Below are positions 36,189 through 45,425 of a DNA stretch of 64,000 bases, in pieces. Position 1 is the stretch's first letter; each line of letters starts with the position of its first letter. Source of the stretch: Cyanobacteriota bacterium SRBZ.bins.94.201705 (GTDB taxonomy: Bacteria; Cyanobacteriota; Cyanobacteriia; Cyanobacteriales; Cyanobacteriaceae); assembly GCA_030549855.1 (NCBI GenBank), contig JAUQQP010000044.1:182186-246185 (forward strand), read 5' to 3'. Below the pieces are notes generated by a model. The model was not told the origin of the DNA. It worked only from the letters and a program-made list of their open reading frames with translations, and did no database searches. Made by a program: the position numbers and the translations under genes.

Positions 36189-36812
36189 CTAGTTAGAAGT
36201 CTGGGCGGCTAACATTTCTTTTAGTTTAGCTAATTCATTAGCCCAACGGGGATCCGGTTGCACAGACTCCGAGACGGAGGCGGGTTTTTGTGCCTTGATT
36301 TTGGCTGGTGATTTCTTGCGGGATTTCTTCTTCTTCCGACGCTGCGGCTTGTCTACTGCCTTTTTCTCCTTCGTTTCCTCCTCTGCCGCTGTTGGCTTTT
36401 CTGTAGTAGTGCTTGGTGCTACAGTTTCGCCGGTATCTGTAGTACTAGTTTGCTCTGTAGTCGGAGGAGATTCCCCCCCCTCAGTCTCGGTTTGAGATGC
36501 TGGTGTCTGCTGGGGTTTTGTTTTCTTCTTACGGGGTAATGCCCTTTCTACCACCAAAAGAAAATCATTCCCATTCTCATCCTTGTAAACCTCCCCATTG
36601 TAAATGAGGGGTTTTTGATTGTATCTACTTATGAATTCTTCCGCAGCTTCCTCCGTGGGTACAGTTACAAAGCCGAATCCCCGGCATTCTTTCTTCCTCC
36701 TTTCTTTGATTAACTTGGCGGTAAAGGGTGTTTGAAAGTCACTAAACATTTTCAGGAGAATTTCTTTATCCAATTCCGCCTTTGGCAGTTTAAGATAGAG
36801 ACGTACAGACAT
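36189..36812 (-). CDS. RRM RNA-binding protein with long disordered tail
   Basis: A 207-residue protein. Residues 1-90 form one RNA recognition motif: RNP2-like VRLYLKLP at residues 3-10 and RNP1 CRGFGFVTV (about 43-51). The rest is low complexity, first Thr/Glu/Pro-rich, then a Lys/Arg block (RRKKKKSRKKS) near residue 160. Cyanobacterial RRM proteins are usually about 100 residues with a Gly-rich tail, so this longer lysine-rich form differs. It may bind RNA at low temperature or in mRNA localisation as the family does. GGAGGAG precedes the start. Confidence 0.88.
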   Translation of the reverse strand: MSVRLYLKLPKAELDKEILLKMFSDFQTPFTAKLIKERRKKECRGFGFVTVPTEEAAEEFISRYNQKPLIYNGEVYKDENGNDFLLVVERALPRKKKTKPQQTPASQTETEGGESPPTTEQTSTTDTGETVAPSTTTEKPTAAEEETKEKKAVDKPQRRKKKKSRKKSPAKIKAQKPASVSESVQPDPRWANELAKLKEMLAAQTSN

Positions 36813-37535
36813 TTACTTCTCCTCCATTCGTTATAAATCTACTTACTGTTATCCGCAAAAATGATACAATAGCACAAATGAACTCTTAATATTCACAATA
36901 AACGAGCTAGCCCCCCTTACGGTGTAACTAACTCTCTCATTGTTAATACTCGAGTTGTTAGGTTGATTCTTTGAAGCTATTGGACTCATTGACTGTTACT
37001 ATGGGCAGTAGGTGATAGGGGATTTCATTTTCCCACAACCACTGTTTTTGTTTTGGTCATTTCCCTTTTGGCTACAGTCTTACTGGCCTCTACTCCCCTT
37101 TCTTATATTATCATACCTAGTGCTCTCTGTTTAGTCCAGTTTTAGTTTTACTCAATTTTCTTATCGGTTTACATCCTCTCTCTCTTACCCAGTCTGACAC
37201 TTATACCCCTCTCCAGCCTCCCCTCTCTTACTACCACTGGCTGGAGGATTGCGAAATTTAAGGGTTTTTCACTCCTTTTCGATAATTTCACGACAGACAC
37301 CTCTTTTCTTTTCCACCTGTTTAAACCTGGAGTGTCTCCCTGCCAGCTGTTTTGAAGCCTCAGTGGTTATATAGTCTACACAAAAGTCCTTCTAGTCCCT
37401 TGCCAGTTTAAAATACTGAGAATGAGTGGAATTGTCCATTGTAGTCTTGGCAGTCACTTTTAGCCAGTCATTATGATAGTCTGAACATACCTCATACTCT
37501 GGTTCACAAGGATATCTTACCCTTTTCTTTGACCA
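36813..37535. other. Gene-free, pyrimidine-rich stretch
   Basis: No reading frame of convincing length or composition exists on either strand. The + strand is markedly C/T-rich from about 37040 to 37360. A TGGAATT element at 37427 recalls the repeated CCANTGGAATTC motif of the 48.9-50.8 kb block. The first 60 bases should contain the promoter of the RRM gene (minus strand). Confidence 0.5.
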
Positions 37536-38085
37536 GTTTTAGGCATCAGATAACAGTCAAACAAAAAGAAAGAAATCCTACTGACATAGACTTCCATAAA
37601 ACAACAATAAATGGAAGACAGTTGTCAGACGACAACAGAAAAATGCTAGTAGCATGAGATGGGGGAATACTCATGTCACCCGAGAAAGATTTCACTTCTA
37701 TGAATAAGGAAGGAAAGAAATAGTCTCATCAGTGAAAACAAGAAAGCAACAGGGAATAGGGAGACACTGGAAAGATAAGTATTTATACTCGGTGTTATTG
37801 CCGGAGGGAGGAAATTATTCCAGGAGAAGGGAAGGCAACCACCACTTGTCTTTGCCGTGAATATTAGGTATTTATACTCGATATTATCGCCGGAGGAGAA
37901 GGGTATCATCCCCTCCAGGCAGACTATGACTACCAGGGAAGGCAACCACCACTTGTCTCTGCCGTGAATATTAGGTATTTATACTCGATATTATCGCCGC
38001 GGGAGAAGGGTATCATCCCCTCCAGGCAGACTATGACTACCAGGGAAGGCAACAGCTAGTATTAGGTGTTTATACTCGATATTGT
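37536..38085 (+). repeat. Left arm of a long inverted repeat with four tandem units
   Basis: This segment matches the reverse complement of about 50085-50816. The outer part (37541-37660) is close to the other copy, with AGGCATCAGA at 37541 and AATGCTAGTAGCATG at 37642. The inner part holds four imperfect units, each with TTTATACTCG near its start, beginning at 37780, 37869, 37976 and 38067 (spacing 89, 107 and 91). Each unit has a small hairpin, for example GGAA-ATTA-TTCC (37810-37821) and GGG-TATCAT-CCC (37901-37912). An ATG at 37673 starts a frame that matches the longer frame in the right arm but stops after 16 codons. Confidence 0.85.
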
Positions 38086-38713
38086 CGCTGGGAGGAAAGG
38101 TAATTATCCCATCCAAAAGAGTTTATATCCCATACCAAGGGAAATAACAATGGGCCTTTACTAAGGGCAAATTCCCTGGTAAAATTTTTCCTCAATAGCT
38201 TTTTGTTCAAACAATTACTTGTATTTATATCTAGGCTAATCTCGTGGGTTTTCTGTTGTTTCTGGAGAGACAATTTTCTCTGCTATCTTACTCTTGATAT
38301 ATCTGGTAATTTCTCTAATGAACTCACACATCTTGCTTAAATGATTCTCCTTAATACTCCCAGGCAAATCCTGTATAGCCTAATAGGCATTCTTCAGTCA
38401 AAAATTTTCCTGTAAAAACTACTATCAGCATTCTTATGTTGTTCGTTAAAAATCCTAACAAAAATCCATAAATATTTGGAGATTTCTCGTTTTTTATGGA
38501 TCACAATAGGGAAACTATCGTGCTTTTTAAAGAAGCATTCAATTGGCTGGCTATATAAACCAGGGACGAGTTTACTCCTAATACCCTCCAGCATCGCCTA
38601 ATAATAAGCCCACAATATATTATGCCTCTTATAGTAAACATGTAGGTCTAGTTTTGACCAATGACAGTTTAGTAAAAACCTACTATCGTCGTAGTATTTT
38701 TTCCGTTTATATC
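38086..38713. other. Gene-free stretch, possible gene remnant
   Basis: A minus-strand frame at 38394-38594 (66 codons, SKYLWIFVRIFNEQHKN) reads like protein but has no recognisable family. It is bounded by stops. Another weak minus-strand frame lies at 38070-38273. Given the pseudogene just upstream, decayed coding DNA is more likely than intact genes. Confidence 0.4.
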
Positions 38714-39193
38714 CTACCACACCGGATAAAGGGCAACCAGTTGTCGTCTAGCAATATAATTTAATAGCAAAGCTAGGGCACATAAACCATAATCATGACC
38801 TTTGTCTTCATAGTATATTTCCACATATTCCCCATAGAATAAATAATCAGGATAGATACCATAATCATCTACATATTGAACCAAAAAATCACTGGCTTCT
38901 TCCTCGTAAAAGTAACGAATAACCTTTTGTAAATAGCCACCGATACTGTTAGTAACTGGATATAAATCACCGTAAGGCTCATCCAAGAAGAAGCAATTAC
39001 ACTCAATATAGCCTATTTCAACCAAACTGTCTTAGTCTTTTGATTCTTTTTCAAACCACTTTTCTTCTGGGATAATATGAAAGTTGTCTAAGAAAATTTT
39101 TGCCTCGATAACAGATACCAACAACTGCTCGTATTCGCAGCAAAAACAACCCTAGTTAGACGACTGGGATTCCCATTCCAAACGGATATTCAT
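38714..39193 (-). pseudogene. Pseudogene with two in-frame stop codons
   Basis: From an ATG at 39193 one single frame of 159 codons runs to a stop at 38714, interrupted only by TAG (codon 14) and TAA (codon 54). The segment between the stops (CEYEQLLVSVIEAKIFLDNF, then EEKWFEKES) and the last 105 codons (rich in Tyr, Asp and Glu) have protein-like composition. No frameshift is needed. The product is an acidic, aromatic-rich protein of unknown family. Premature stops are the simplest reading. Stop-codon readthrough or a sequencing error remain possible. A shorter intact protein could start at codon 57 (GTT/TTG region near 39025). Confidence 0.6.
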
Positions 39194-39418
39194 CGGAAGA
39201 GCTCCCCCTTGACAAACATCCCGTCCATGGTATAGCATTAGAAAAGGGTTTCTGTGTTTGACCGCAAAACCCCCAGGCAAAGGACAAGCCCTGTCCCCAC
39301 CAATCCAATCCCTAGGAGACTAACAAGCCTTCTGGCTACCACCCCTAGGGATATGTACAAGCCTCTAGTTAAGCAAAAATAAGCCCCACCCTAGAGGGAG
39401 AGAAAAGCCCTATCTCTA
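39194..39418. other. Intergenic region with hairpins and repeated AAGCC
   Basis: TCCCTAGG (39309-39316) and CCTAGGGA (39344-39351) form a perfect 8-bp outer stem, with AGCC/GGCT as a possible inner stem. GGACA-AGCCC-TGTCC lies shortly before. The word (A/C)AAGCC(C/T) recurs five times from 39280 to 39415 in loops of such structures. It lies downstream of nurA (minus strand), so it may act in transcript ending. Confidence 0.45.
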
Positions 39419-40606
39419 CTAGACGATGGTGGTGCGTTTTCGTATTTCTTTGTAGGAAGGCGCTACGTTGGTGAGTCCAGCCTTGATCATCTCCTCTTGC
39501 AAAAGGGCAAAAAAACGAGTTCTGTCGCTACCTTTTACTACAGCAAGATTATGAGCTTCGGCAAGGATAACAGGATAACCAAAACCCTTGTCTACCTGGG
39601 TGAGAGTGATACTCAATGCTTGTTGCAGCAAGGAAGGATTGGAGGCAACCCAGGCGGGGAATTCAATCCTAGCAATCTCTGAACCTACATGGAGATAACA
39701 AAAGTAAATCTGTTGTGAAGGGCCATAATATTCAAGGATACGAGAGTTGCTGCGGAAGATGGCACTTCTATGCCGCTGTGGCAAGATGTGTTTCCAGAAG
39801 GTTACATCCCGGAGAGGTTCGATTTTTTGACAGGGAGTTTCCTCTTCTTCCCCCCCACAGTATGATAGACAATCGGGCTGAGAATAGGGACAAGCGGGGA
39901 AACGAAGAAAGTTAATGGCTTCGCTACTGCGGGAGGCACTTACATAACCCACCAGGGGGATGTTATTCTCCTCTAGTTGTCGCCATGCGGCTAAGATGGG
40001 ATTTAGTATCTCCTCTCGGGCAAAAGAGGGCAAGTTTTCTAAATACCAGTATATCAATGACCCGTCCATCATTGCTAAATTAGGGGTGTTGGCGTGTCTT
40101 TTTACCCATTTGCAAGCCATCTCACTTAAAATCTGCGCCTCGGCAATGTTTCTTTTGTATGCTAGCCATTCCTCTGTGCGAATCCCCCATTGTCGCGATT
40201 CCTGTAACTCCTCCGACTTGTAATATACCCGGGGAATGCTATCCAAAAGAGGGTGAAGGTTTTGGTGATAGTGTACCATGACACGGCCAATATTAATTAG
40301 GTAGCAGTAGGCAATTTCATGGTGGGAAGGGGTAATTTGTGACCCGTCGGTGGAGAATACACTATGAGGCATTAATGCTGGGGGTATTTCCACTTTATTG
40401 TCTATAGCCTCCACTGGCGTTGCTGCAGTGAAAATTAGGCTATTTTGCCATTGTTGCTGAGAGGCAATGAAAGCATCTTGTTTTTTTGCAGCCTCTGTTA
40501 GGAGGGAAAAAGCCTCCCCCAGCCTCTGACGACTCCTTATAATCTCCTTCTGGATTTCTTCCCGTATGGCAGGTATTTCCTTTGCTACCTTTCCTATGTT
40601 CAACAT
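39419..40606 (-). CDS. nurA: NurA-domain nuclease
   Basis: A 395-residue protein with a NurA domain. The two Mn-binding Asp motifs are VFSTDGSQI (about residue 87) and MMDGSLIYWYL (about residue 180). Archaeal NurA is a 5'-3' nuclease that works with HerA helicase and Mre11-Rad50 in end resection. Bacterial homologues are common in cyanobacteria and their partners are not settled; no HerA is in this window. The N-terminal 60 residues form a helical region. A Cys-rich stretch (ACPYSQPDCLSYC) near residue 240 could bind metal. It lies 17 bases after the phosphoribosyltransferase gene. Confidence 0.88.
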   Translation of the reverse strand: MLNIGKVAKEIPAIREEIQKEIIRSRQRLGEAFSLLTEAAKKQDAFIASQQQWQNSLIFTAATPVEAIDNKVEIPPALMPHSVFSTDGSQITPSHHEIAYCYLINIGRVMVHYHQNLHPLLDSIPRVYYKSEELQESRQWGIRTEEWLAYKRNIAEAQILSEMACKWVKRHANTPNLAMMDGSLIYWYLENLPSFAREEILNPILAAWRQLEENNIPLVGYVSASRSSEAINFLRFPACPYSQPDCLSYCGGEEEETPCQKIEPLRDVTFWKHILPQRHRSAIFRSNSRILEYYGPSQQIYFCYLHVGSEIARIEFPAWVASNPSLLQQALSITLTQVDKGFGYPVILAEAHNLAVVKGSDRTRFFALLQEEMIKAGLTNVAPSYKEIRKRTTIV

Positions 40607-40623
40607 TTTCTTGTTATAATTGG

Positions 40624-41088
40624 CTAATAGTCTCTTTCAAAGGGTTGTACTATCCAACAGTTGCTAGGTGCCAGGGAGTAGAAATAAGTGGCCTTAAATT
40701 GGCTATGATATTTTTGCCAGATAACCGCTGTGTCTATTTCTATATCCCATTGTTTTTCCAGTTTTTCTTTTATTACTCTCATTGTAACCCCAGTGTCCAA
40801 CAAGTCGTCCACTAGGAGTATTTTGCCTTTGGGAGGTGTGATGTAGGACAAACTTCCCATCTGAATGTCCCCTTGTTGGTTGTTTTGATTATAACTCTGC
40901 ACTACCATGGCCGACAGAGGAATTTTCAGACGACGGGAAATATAGTCTCCCAGATAAAATCCCCCTCTAAGGATACATACTATTTGGGAGTATTGTTTGT
41001 TACTACATAGGATTTGTCTGGTAACTATATCACAATATTGCCAGAATTCATCCCAGCTACAAATTAATTCTTTATTGCCGTGTATCAT
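40624..41088 (-). CDS. Phosphoribosyltransferase
   Basis: A 154-residue type I phosphoribosyltransferase. The PRPP-binding motif is KILLVDDLLDTGVTMR (about residues 86-101), preceded by an ILRGGFYLGDYISRRL block like that of xanthine/hypoxanthine phosphoribosyltransferases. The hood region is short and does not settle the base specificity. Purine salvage is the best guess. It heads a two-gene minus-strand unit with nurA. Confidence 0.85.
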   Translation of the reverse strand: MIHGNKELICSWDEFWQYCDIVTRQILCSNKQYSQIVCILRGGFYLGDYISRRLKIPLSAMVVQSYNQNNQQGDIQMGSLSYITPPKGKILLVDDLLDTGVTMRVIKEKLEKQWDIEIDTAVIWQKYHSQFKATYFYSLAPSNCWIVQPFERDY

Positions 41089-41194
41089 ATTCGGAAAAAA
41101 ATCATAGTCTTTCCTAGAATAACAAGTTAAAATGGTAATTGTTTTTCCCCCTCCTCCACTCCCCTCTTGACGATTTTATCAGCAAAAATTACCT

Positions 41195-44071
41195 ATGTTT
41201 GTTAAAAAAAAGCTAATTTTTCTTCCCGCAATCCTCCTTCTCAGTCTCTGGTTTTTCGTCTTCCTGGTTGTTAATATCCTCTGGTATCAAGAAGTAGGCT
41301 ATTTGGCGACTTTTTTAAAGATACTTATTACCCGGAGGATATTGGAGATAAGTTGCTTTCTTTTGTCTTTGGCTTTTCTGTGGGGGAATCTGACACTTGC
41401 ATTTCGTTTTAGAAGGGAATATCCTAAAGAAGTACCCCAATCCCCCGAGGTGAAGTTATATCTCCTTCTTCCCCTTGTATTTTTCTTCTCCGTTATCATT
41501 ATTTTGGTAATTTATTTTTTCACCGAATTCTTGCTGAATACCTACAAGGAAAATCTATTCTTGCCTAATTTCAGTCTGTCATCTTTCCCCTTCCAGCTGA
41601 GAATTATAAGAGATATACTTGATAATTTCCCAACCCAAGTTACCTCCATAATATCTCTCCTACTATTTGTAGTTTTTATTATACTGAAAACAGAGATAGC
41701 TCTAGAAACAGCCAGCCTATTTATAAGCGCTTTAGTAGCAATAATATTTTCCGGATATTGGGAGAGATTTTTGCAATTATTTAACAGTGTAACCTATGGA
41801 GAAAAAGACCCTATATTTGGTATAGACATAGGCTTTTACCTGTTCAAGGTTCCTGTATTGCAGATAATATACATATGGGTACTAGTTTTAAATATACTAA
41901 CAATATCAAAGGTAGCATTGGTATATTTATTGTCCAAAAACAGCATTTCCGAGGGGGCATTTAAAGGCTTTTCCCGCAACCAACTCCGTCACATTTACGG
42001 TTTACTGTCTCTTTTGATGTTAATACTTTCAGGAGGGCATTGGCTTAATCGCTATTTGATTTTATTCTCTTCAGAAGGGGTTGTATATGGGGCGGGATAT
42101 ACTGATATTCATGTAAATTTACCCAGGGAAACCTTTGCCAGCATCTACACTTTTGCCGTGGGTATTTGGATGCTACTTAAGGCTATAGACAAGGGAAAAA
42201 ATACCATATCTTACTCCCAGAGGGAGGGAAAAAACAGCAATTCAATGATTCCCTTTTCTCCCCTACCATTTGTGGCTTATGCGTTATTATATTCCCTGGG
42301 ATTATTCCTAGCATTTCTAGTACAAAAAACCATCGTGCAGCCGGACGAATTATCACTGGAGAGGCCTTATATTGTCAACAATATTAAAGCAACGAGGGCA
42401 GCCTTTAATCTAGACAAAATAGAAGTAAGAATTTTCCAACCCCAGGGAAGTCTTACCCTGGAAGACATCAAGAAAAACCACCTGACTATTGACAACATTC
42501 GCCTTTGGGATACTCGTCCCATTTTACAAGCTAACCGCCAATTACAACAAATTCGCCCCTACTACGTATTTGCAGGAGCTGACATAGATCGCTACGCCAT
42601 CAAGAATAACACCCTAGTACCGGAGAATACACAGGTAATTGTAGCAGCAAGGGAGTTGGACACAAAACTACTACCGCCACAGGCACAAACCTGGGTAAAC
42701 CAACATCTGGTATACACCCACGGCTATGGTTTAACCATGTCGCCGGTAAACAGGGTGGCAGAGGGAGGGCTACCCTATTATTTTATCAAAGATATTGGCA
42801 CAGCAGAAGACCCCGGGGCATTGAATTTCAGTGGCGACAATATTCGTCAAAGCCTTCCCCCTTTCAACCCCCGGATTTACTATGGGGAGGTTACTAAAGA
42901 TTACGTGTTGGTGAAAACAAAAGTAAGGGAATTTGATTTCCCCAGCGGTGAAGGTAATGCCTATTACACCTATGAGGGGAAGGGAGGCATTGAAATAGGG
43001 AATTTTTGGCGTCGTCTGGTGTTTTCCCTTTATCTGAGGGATTGGCGTTTGCTTTTTACCCCCAACCTTACCCCCCAAACCCGTATCCTATTTCGTCGTA
43101 GTCTTGCGGAAAGACTTAAGGCTATTGCCCCCTTCTTATATTATGACAGAGACCCTTACTTGGTAGTGGCCCAAAAAAACCCCGGCGACAGCAACAACCT
43201 CTACTGGATAATAGATGGTTATACCATTTCTGCCTATTACCCCTATTCTGACGGCGGTAACAACAAGTTTAATTATATTCGCAATTCCGTGAAGGTGGTA
43301 ATCAACGCCGAGAATGGGGAAACTAGCTTCTATATTAGCGATGAAGAGGATCCCATTATCAAGGTGTGGCAAAAAATCTTCCCCGAATTATTTAAACCCC
43401 TTGCCACAATGCCTGACAGTCTCAGACGGCATCTCCGTTACCCCACCGACTACTTCAACACCCAATCAGAAAGACTACTCACCTATCATGTAACTGACCC
43501 TCAGGTATTTTACAACAGAGAGGACCAGTGGCAAATCCCAGAAGAAAGTTACGCCAATGAGCCATTAGCCATAGAGCCCTACTATCTTATCATGAAACTG
43601 CCCATAGGAAAAGAGGAAGAATTTATCCTCCTACATCCCTATACTCCCATTTCCCGCGCCAATCTCATTGCCTGGTTGGCGGCTCGTTCTGACGGCGACA
43701 ACTATGGTAAACTGTTATTATACCAGTTTCCTAAAGAAAGACTGGTTTATGGCCCTAATCAGATAGAGGCTTTAATCAATCAGGATCCAGTCATATCTGG
43801 ACAAATATCCCTATGGAATCGTCAAGGAGCAAAGGCCATACAGGGTCATCTCCTCATTATACCCATAGAACAGTCCCTTTTGTACGTGGAGCCCGTATAT
43901 CTGGAAGCTGACAGAAATAGTGTACCTACTCTGGCAAGGGTAATTGTGGTTTATGACAACCAGATAGTCATGGCTGACAGCCTTCAGAAGGCTTTAGACA
44001 TAATTTTTGGGGGTGGCATGAAAGACGAATCCACCATTATTCGCCTCTTTAGGGAGGGGTTGCCCCAATAG
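41195..44071 (+). CDS. UPF0182 family membrane protein
   Basis: A very large (958-residue) protein with seven or so membrane segments in the first 390 residues and a long C-terminal domain of about 570 residues. Typical segments are FFKVP-like GFYLFKVPVLQ, the loop RPYIVNNIKATRAAFNLD (about 395-412), and the conserved YVFAGADIDRY and PYYLIMKLP stretches. UPF0182 proteins occur in cyanobacteria, actinobacteria and others, and their function is unknown. Length is normal. It is divergent from the phosphoribosyltransferase-nurA pair. Confidence 0.9.
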   Translation: MFVKKKLIFLPAILLLSLWFFVFLVVNILWYQEVGYLATFLKILITRRILEISCFLLSLAFLWGNLTLAFRFRREYPKEVPQSPEVKLYLLLPLVFFFSVIIILVIYFFTEFLLNTYKENLFLPNFSLSSFPFQLRIIRDILDNFPTQVTSIISLLLFVVFIILKTEIALETASLFISALVAIIFSGYWERFLQLFNSVTYGEKDPIFGIDIGFYLFKVPVLQIIYIWVLVLNILTISKVALVYLLSKNSISEGAFKGFSRNQLRHIYGLLSLLMLILSGGHWLNRYLILFSSEGVVYGAGYTDIHVNLPRETFASIYTFAVGIWMLLKAIDKGKNTISYSQREGKNSNSMIPFSPLPFVAYALLYSLGLFLAFLVQKTIVQPDELSLERPYIVNNIKATRAAFNLDKIEVRIFQPQGSLTLEDIKKNHLTIDNIRLWDTRPILQANRQLQQIRPYYVFAGADIDRYAIKNNTLVPENTQVIVAARELDTKLLPPQAQTWVNQHLVYTHGYGLTMSPVNRVAEGGLPYYFIKDIGTAEDPGALNFSGDNIRQSLPPFNPRIYYGEVTKDYVLVKTKVREFDFPSGEGNAYYTYEGKGGIEIGNFWRRLVFSLYLRDWRLLFTPNLTPQTRILFRRSLAERLKAIAPFLYYDRDPYLVVAQKNPGDSNNLYWIIDGYTISAYYPYSDGGNNKFNYIRNSVKVVINAENGETSFYISDEEDPIIKVWQKIFPELFKPLATMPDSLRRHLRYPTDYFNTQSERLLTYHVTDPQVFYNREDQWQIPEESYANEPLAIEPYYLIMKLPIGKEEEFILLHPYTPISRANLIAWLAARSDGDNYGKLLLYQFPKERLVYGPNQIEALINQDPVISGQISLWNRQGAKAIQGHLLIIPIEQSLLYVEPVYLEADRNSVPTLARVIVVYDNQIVMADSLQKALDIIFGGGMKDESTIIRLFREGLPQ

Positions 44072-44113
44072 GCTATCTGGTGGTGGATTCCTGTTAGTAT
44101 ATTTATTTACCCC

Positions 44114-44344
44114 TCATTTTAAGTATCTGAGCAGGTGGGATGACAATTGGGAGTCTGTAGGGGAGATAAGGGGGTTATTGTTGTCATTCTTGCCTTTTTT
44201 TTCCCTTTCCCTTGCTATTATTTTTCCCCTCTCACAATAGGGACATGGTACGGGATAATAGTCATAGGAGCCAGGATATTCTGATGGTCTTTTTTCTAGT
44301 ATAATTCCCGTATTCTTGCACTTGAAACAAAATTGCATTGCCAT
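44114..44344 (-). CDS. Small zinc-ribbon-like protein
   Basis: A 76-residue protein. CFKCKNTG (residues 6-13) and CPYCERGK (34-41) form two CxxC knuckles separated by a basic loop, which resembles a DnaJ-type or rubredoxin-like zinc ribbon. The remainder is charged and polar. It may bind nucleic acid or another protein. It converges on the UPF0182 gene, with 42 bases between. No family name is recognised. Confidence 0.65.
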   Translation of the reverse strand: MAMQFCFKCKNTGIILEKRPSEYPGSYDYYPVPCPYCERGKIIAREREKKGKNDNNNPLISPTDSQLSSHLLRYLK

Positions 44345-44604
44345 AGGATCTCTCCCTATAATCCCTTCTTTTCAGTCTGTTAAATAACAGTGGTATTGTC
44401 TTCAGGGTTTTCCCCCAAGTTTCGCCATTTTTGTATTAATTTTTTGTTAAAATTTTTTCGGTTTGAAACATTAAAAAACCGTGTTTAAATGAGGAATTCA
44501 CGGAATATATCCAGATTTTTTTGTCCCGGCAACAGGGTTTTCTTTGAACTATTACAAATTTGAACAAATATCGGGTAATTTTTCATCCTGATTCCGGAAA
44601 ATTG

Positions 44605-45315
44605 TTATGTAAAATTGACATACACGCTAAGGAGAAAAAGGACATCAGTGATAATAGTACCGATAGTAGCACCGGAAAATACGAGATAGTGGTTTTCTCG
44701 TCTTGCCACCCCCCAAAGACTAACGGCTAAAAGAAAATTGGCTAAAACTATTGCCCAACTGATGCCCCATGGGGTTTGCAGTCGGGCCAGACAATCGTGT
44801 AGAATAGGTCCTGTGAGGTTAGAGTCCGTCATCATGACTAAACGCCAGTAGGGAATCAAACCGGTGATATAGAAGTATAAATCAGTAACGGCAGTGCCCA
44901 ACAATGAGCCAAGATAGAAATAGTTACCCATTAGACTCCAGCGGCGACAAATTCCCCAAATGGCAATGGGGAAGGCAATGGCTTCCAAGGGGAGATGAAT
45001 GGCAGGATTATGGCGAAACCACCCCCAATAAATTGAACCACAAAACCAGGTTAAACTAAAACCCCATAGTAAGTCACCCCACAGGGGATAACTCTTACGC
45101 CACCTGAAACTGACAATCCCCCAAAAGCAGGTAAGTGACAGACTAACCCAGGGTAACATTCTAACCAAAGGCGCCTGGAAAAATACGGGAATAGACACTA
45201 AAAACCCTCCGGCTAACACCATTTTTAACTTAAGACTTTTCCGCCACCACCATGCCAGTGGCTGCCTAGTGGCTGTTGATGTGGTTACTTGAGGCAAGAT
45301 ACTGTGGTTTCTCAA
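44605..45315 (-). CDS. DUF3120 family membrane protein
   Basis: A 236-residue protein with about 6-7 membrane segments and conserved Trp-rich loops: WWWRKSLKLK at the start, VSIPVFFQAPLVR, and the PLEAIAFPIAIWGI and YLGSLLGTAVTDLYFYITG helices. This matches DUF3120, a family mostly restricted to oxygenic phototrophs and of unknown function. It is divergent from the flavoprotein gene, sharing a 110-base promoter region with a direct repeat resembling an RpaB site. About 260 bases without a gene follow it (44345-44604), A/T-rich with no clear element. Confidence 0.85.
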   Translation of the reverse strand: MRNHSILPQVTTSTATRQPLAWWWRKSLKLKMVLAGGFLVSIPVFFQAPLVRMLPWVSLSLTCFWGIVSFRWRKSYPLWGDLLWGFSLTWFCGSIYWGWFRHNPAIHLPLEAIAFPIAIWGICRRWSLMGNYFYLGSLLGTAVTDLYFYITGLIPYWRLVMMTDSNLTGPILHDCLARLQTPWGISWAIVLANFLLAVSLWGVARRENHYLVFSGATIGTIITDVLFLLSVYVNFT

Positions 45316-45331
45316 GATTGCTTAAAATTTC

Positions 45332-45349
45332 TTTACTAATCTTTACTAA
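45332..45349. promoter_or_regulatory. HLR1-like direct repeat (candidate RpaB site)
   Basis: TTTACTAA (45332-45339), two bases (TC), TTTACTAA (45342-45349). It has the spacing of the HLR1 consensus, with one mismatch (T for A) at position 6 of each half. A third, weaker copy (TCTTAAAG) follows at 45351. It lies in the 110-base divergent promoter between the DUF3120 and flavoprotein genes. Confidence 0.45.
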
Positions 45350-45425
45350 ATCTTAAAGTATTTTAAACCTAAAGGTGAAATTTGAGCAATTATTCCTAAA
45401 AGTGGGAAGTGGCTAAGGTGAGGGG

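Noticed and set aside
37780..38085. CRISPR array
   Set aside because: Units of about 90-110 bp are similar along their whole length, with no unique spacers of fixed size and no cas genes in the window.
38394..38594. 66-codon minus-strand gene
   Set aside because: Protein-like in part, but no ribosome site or family; treated as possible debris only.
44459..44481. CGGTTT...AAACCG hairpin as terminator
   Set aside because: No T-run follows on either strand, and it lies over 100 bases from the nearest gene ends.
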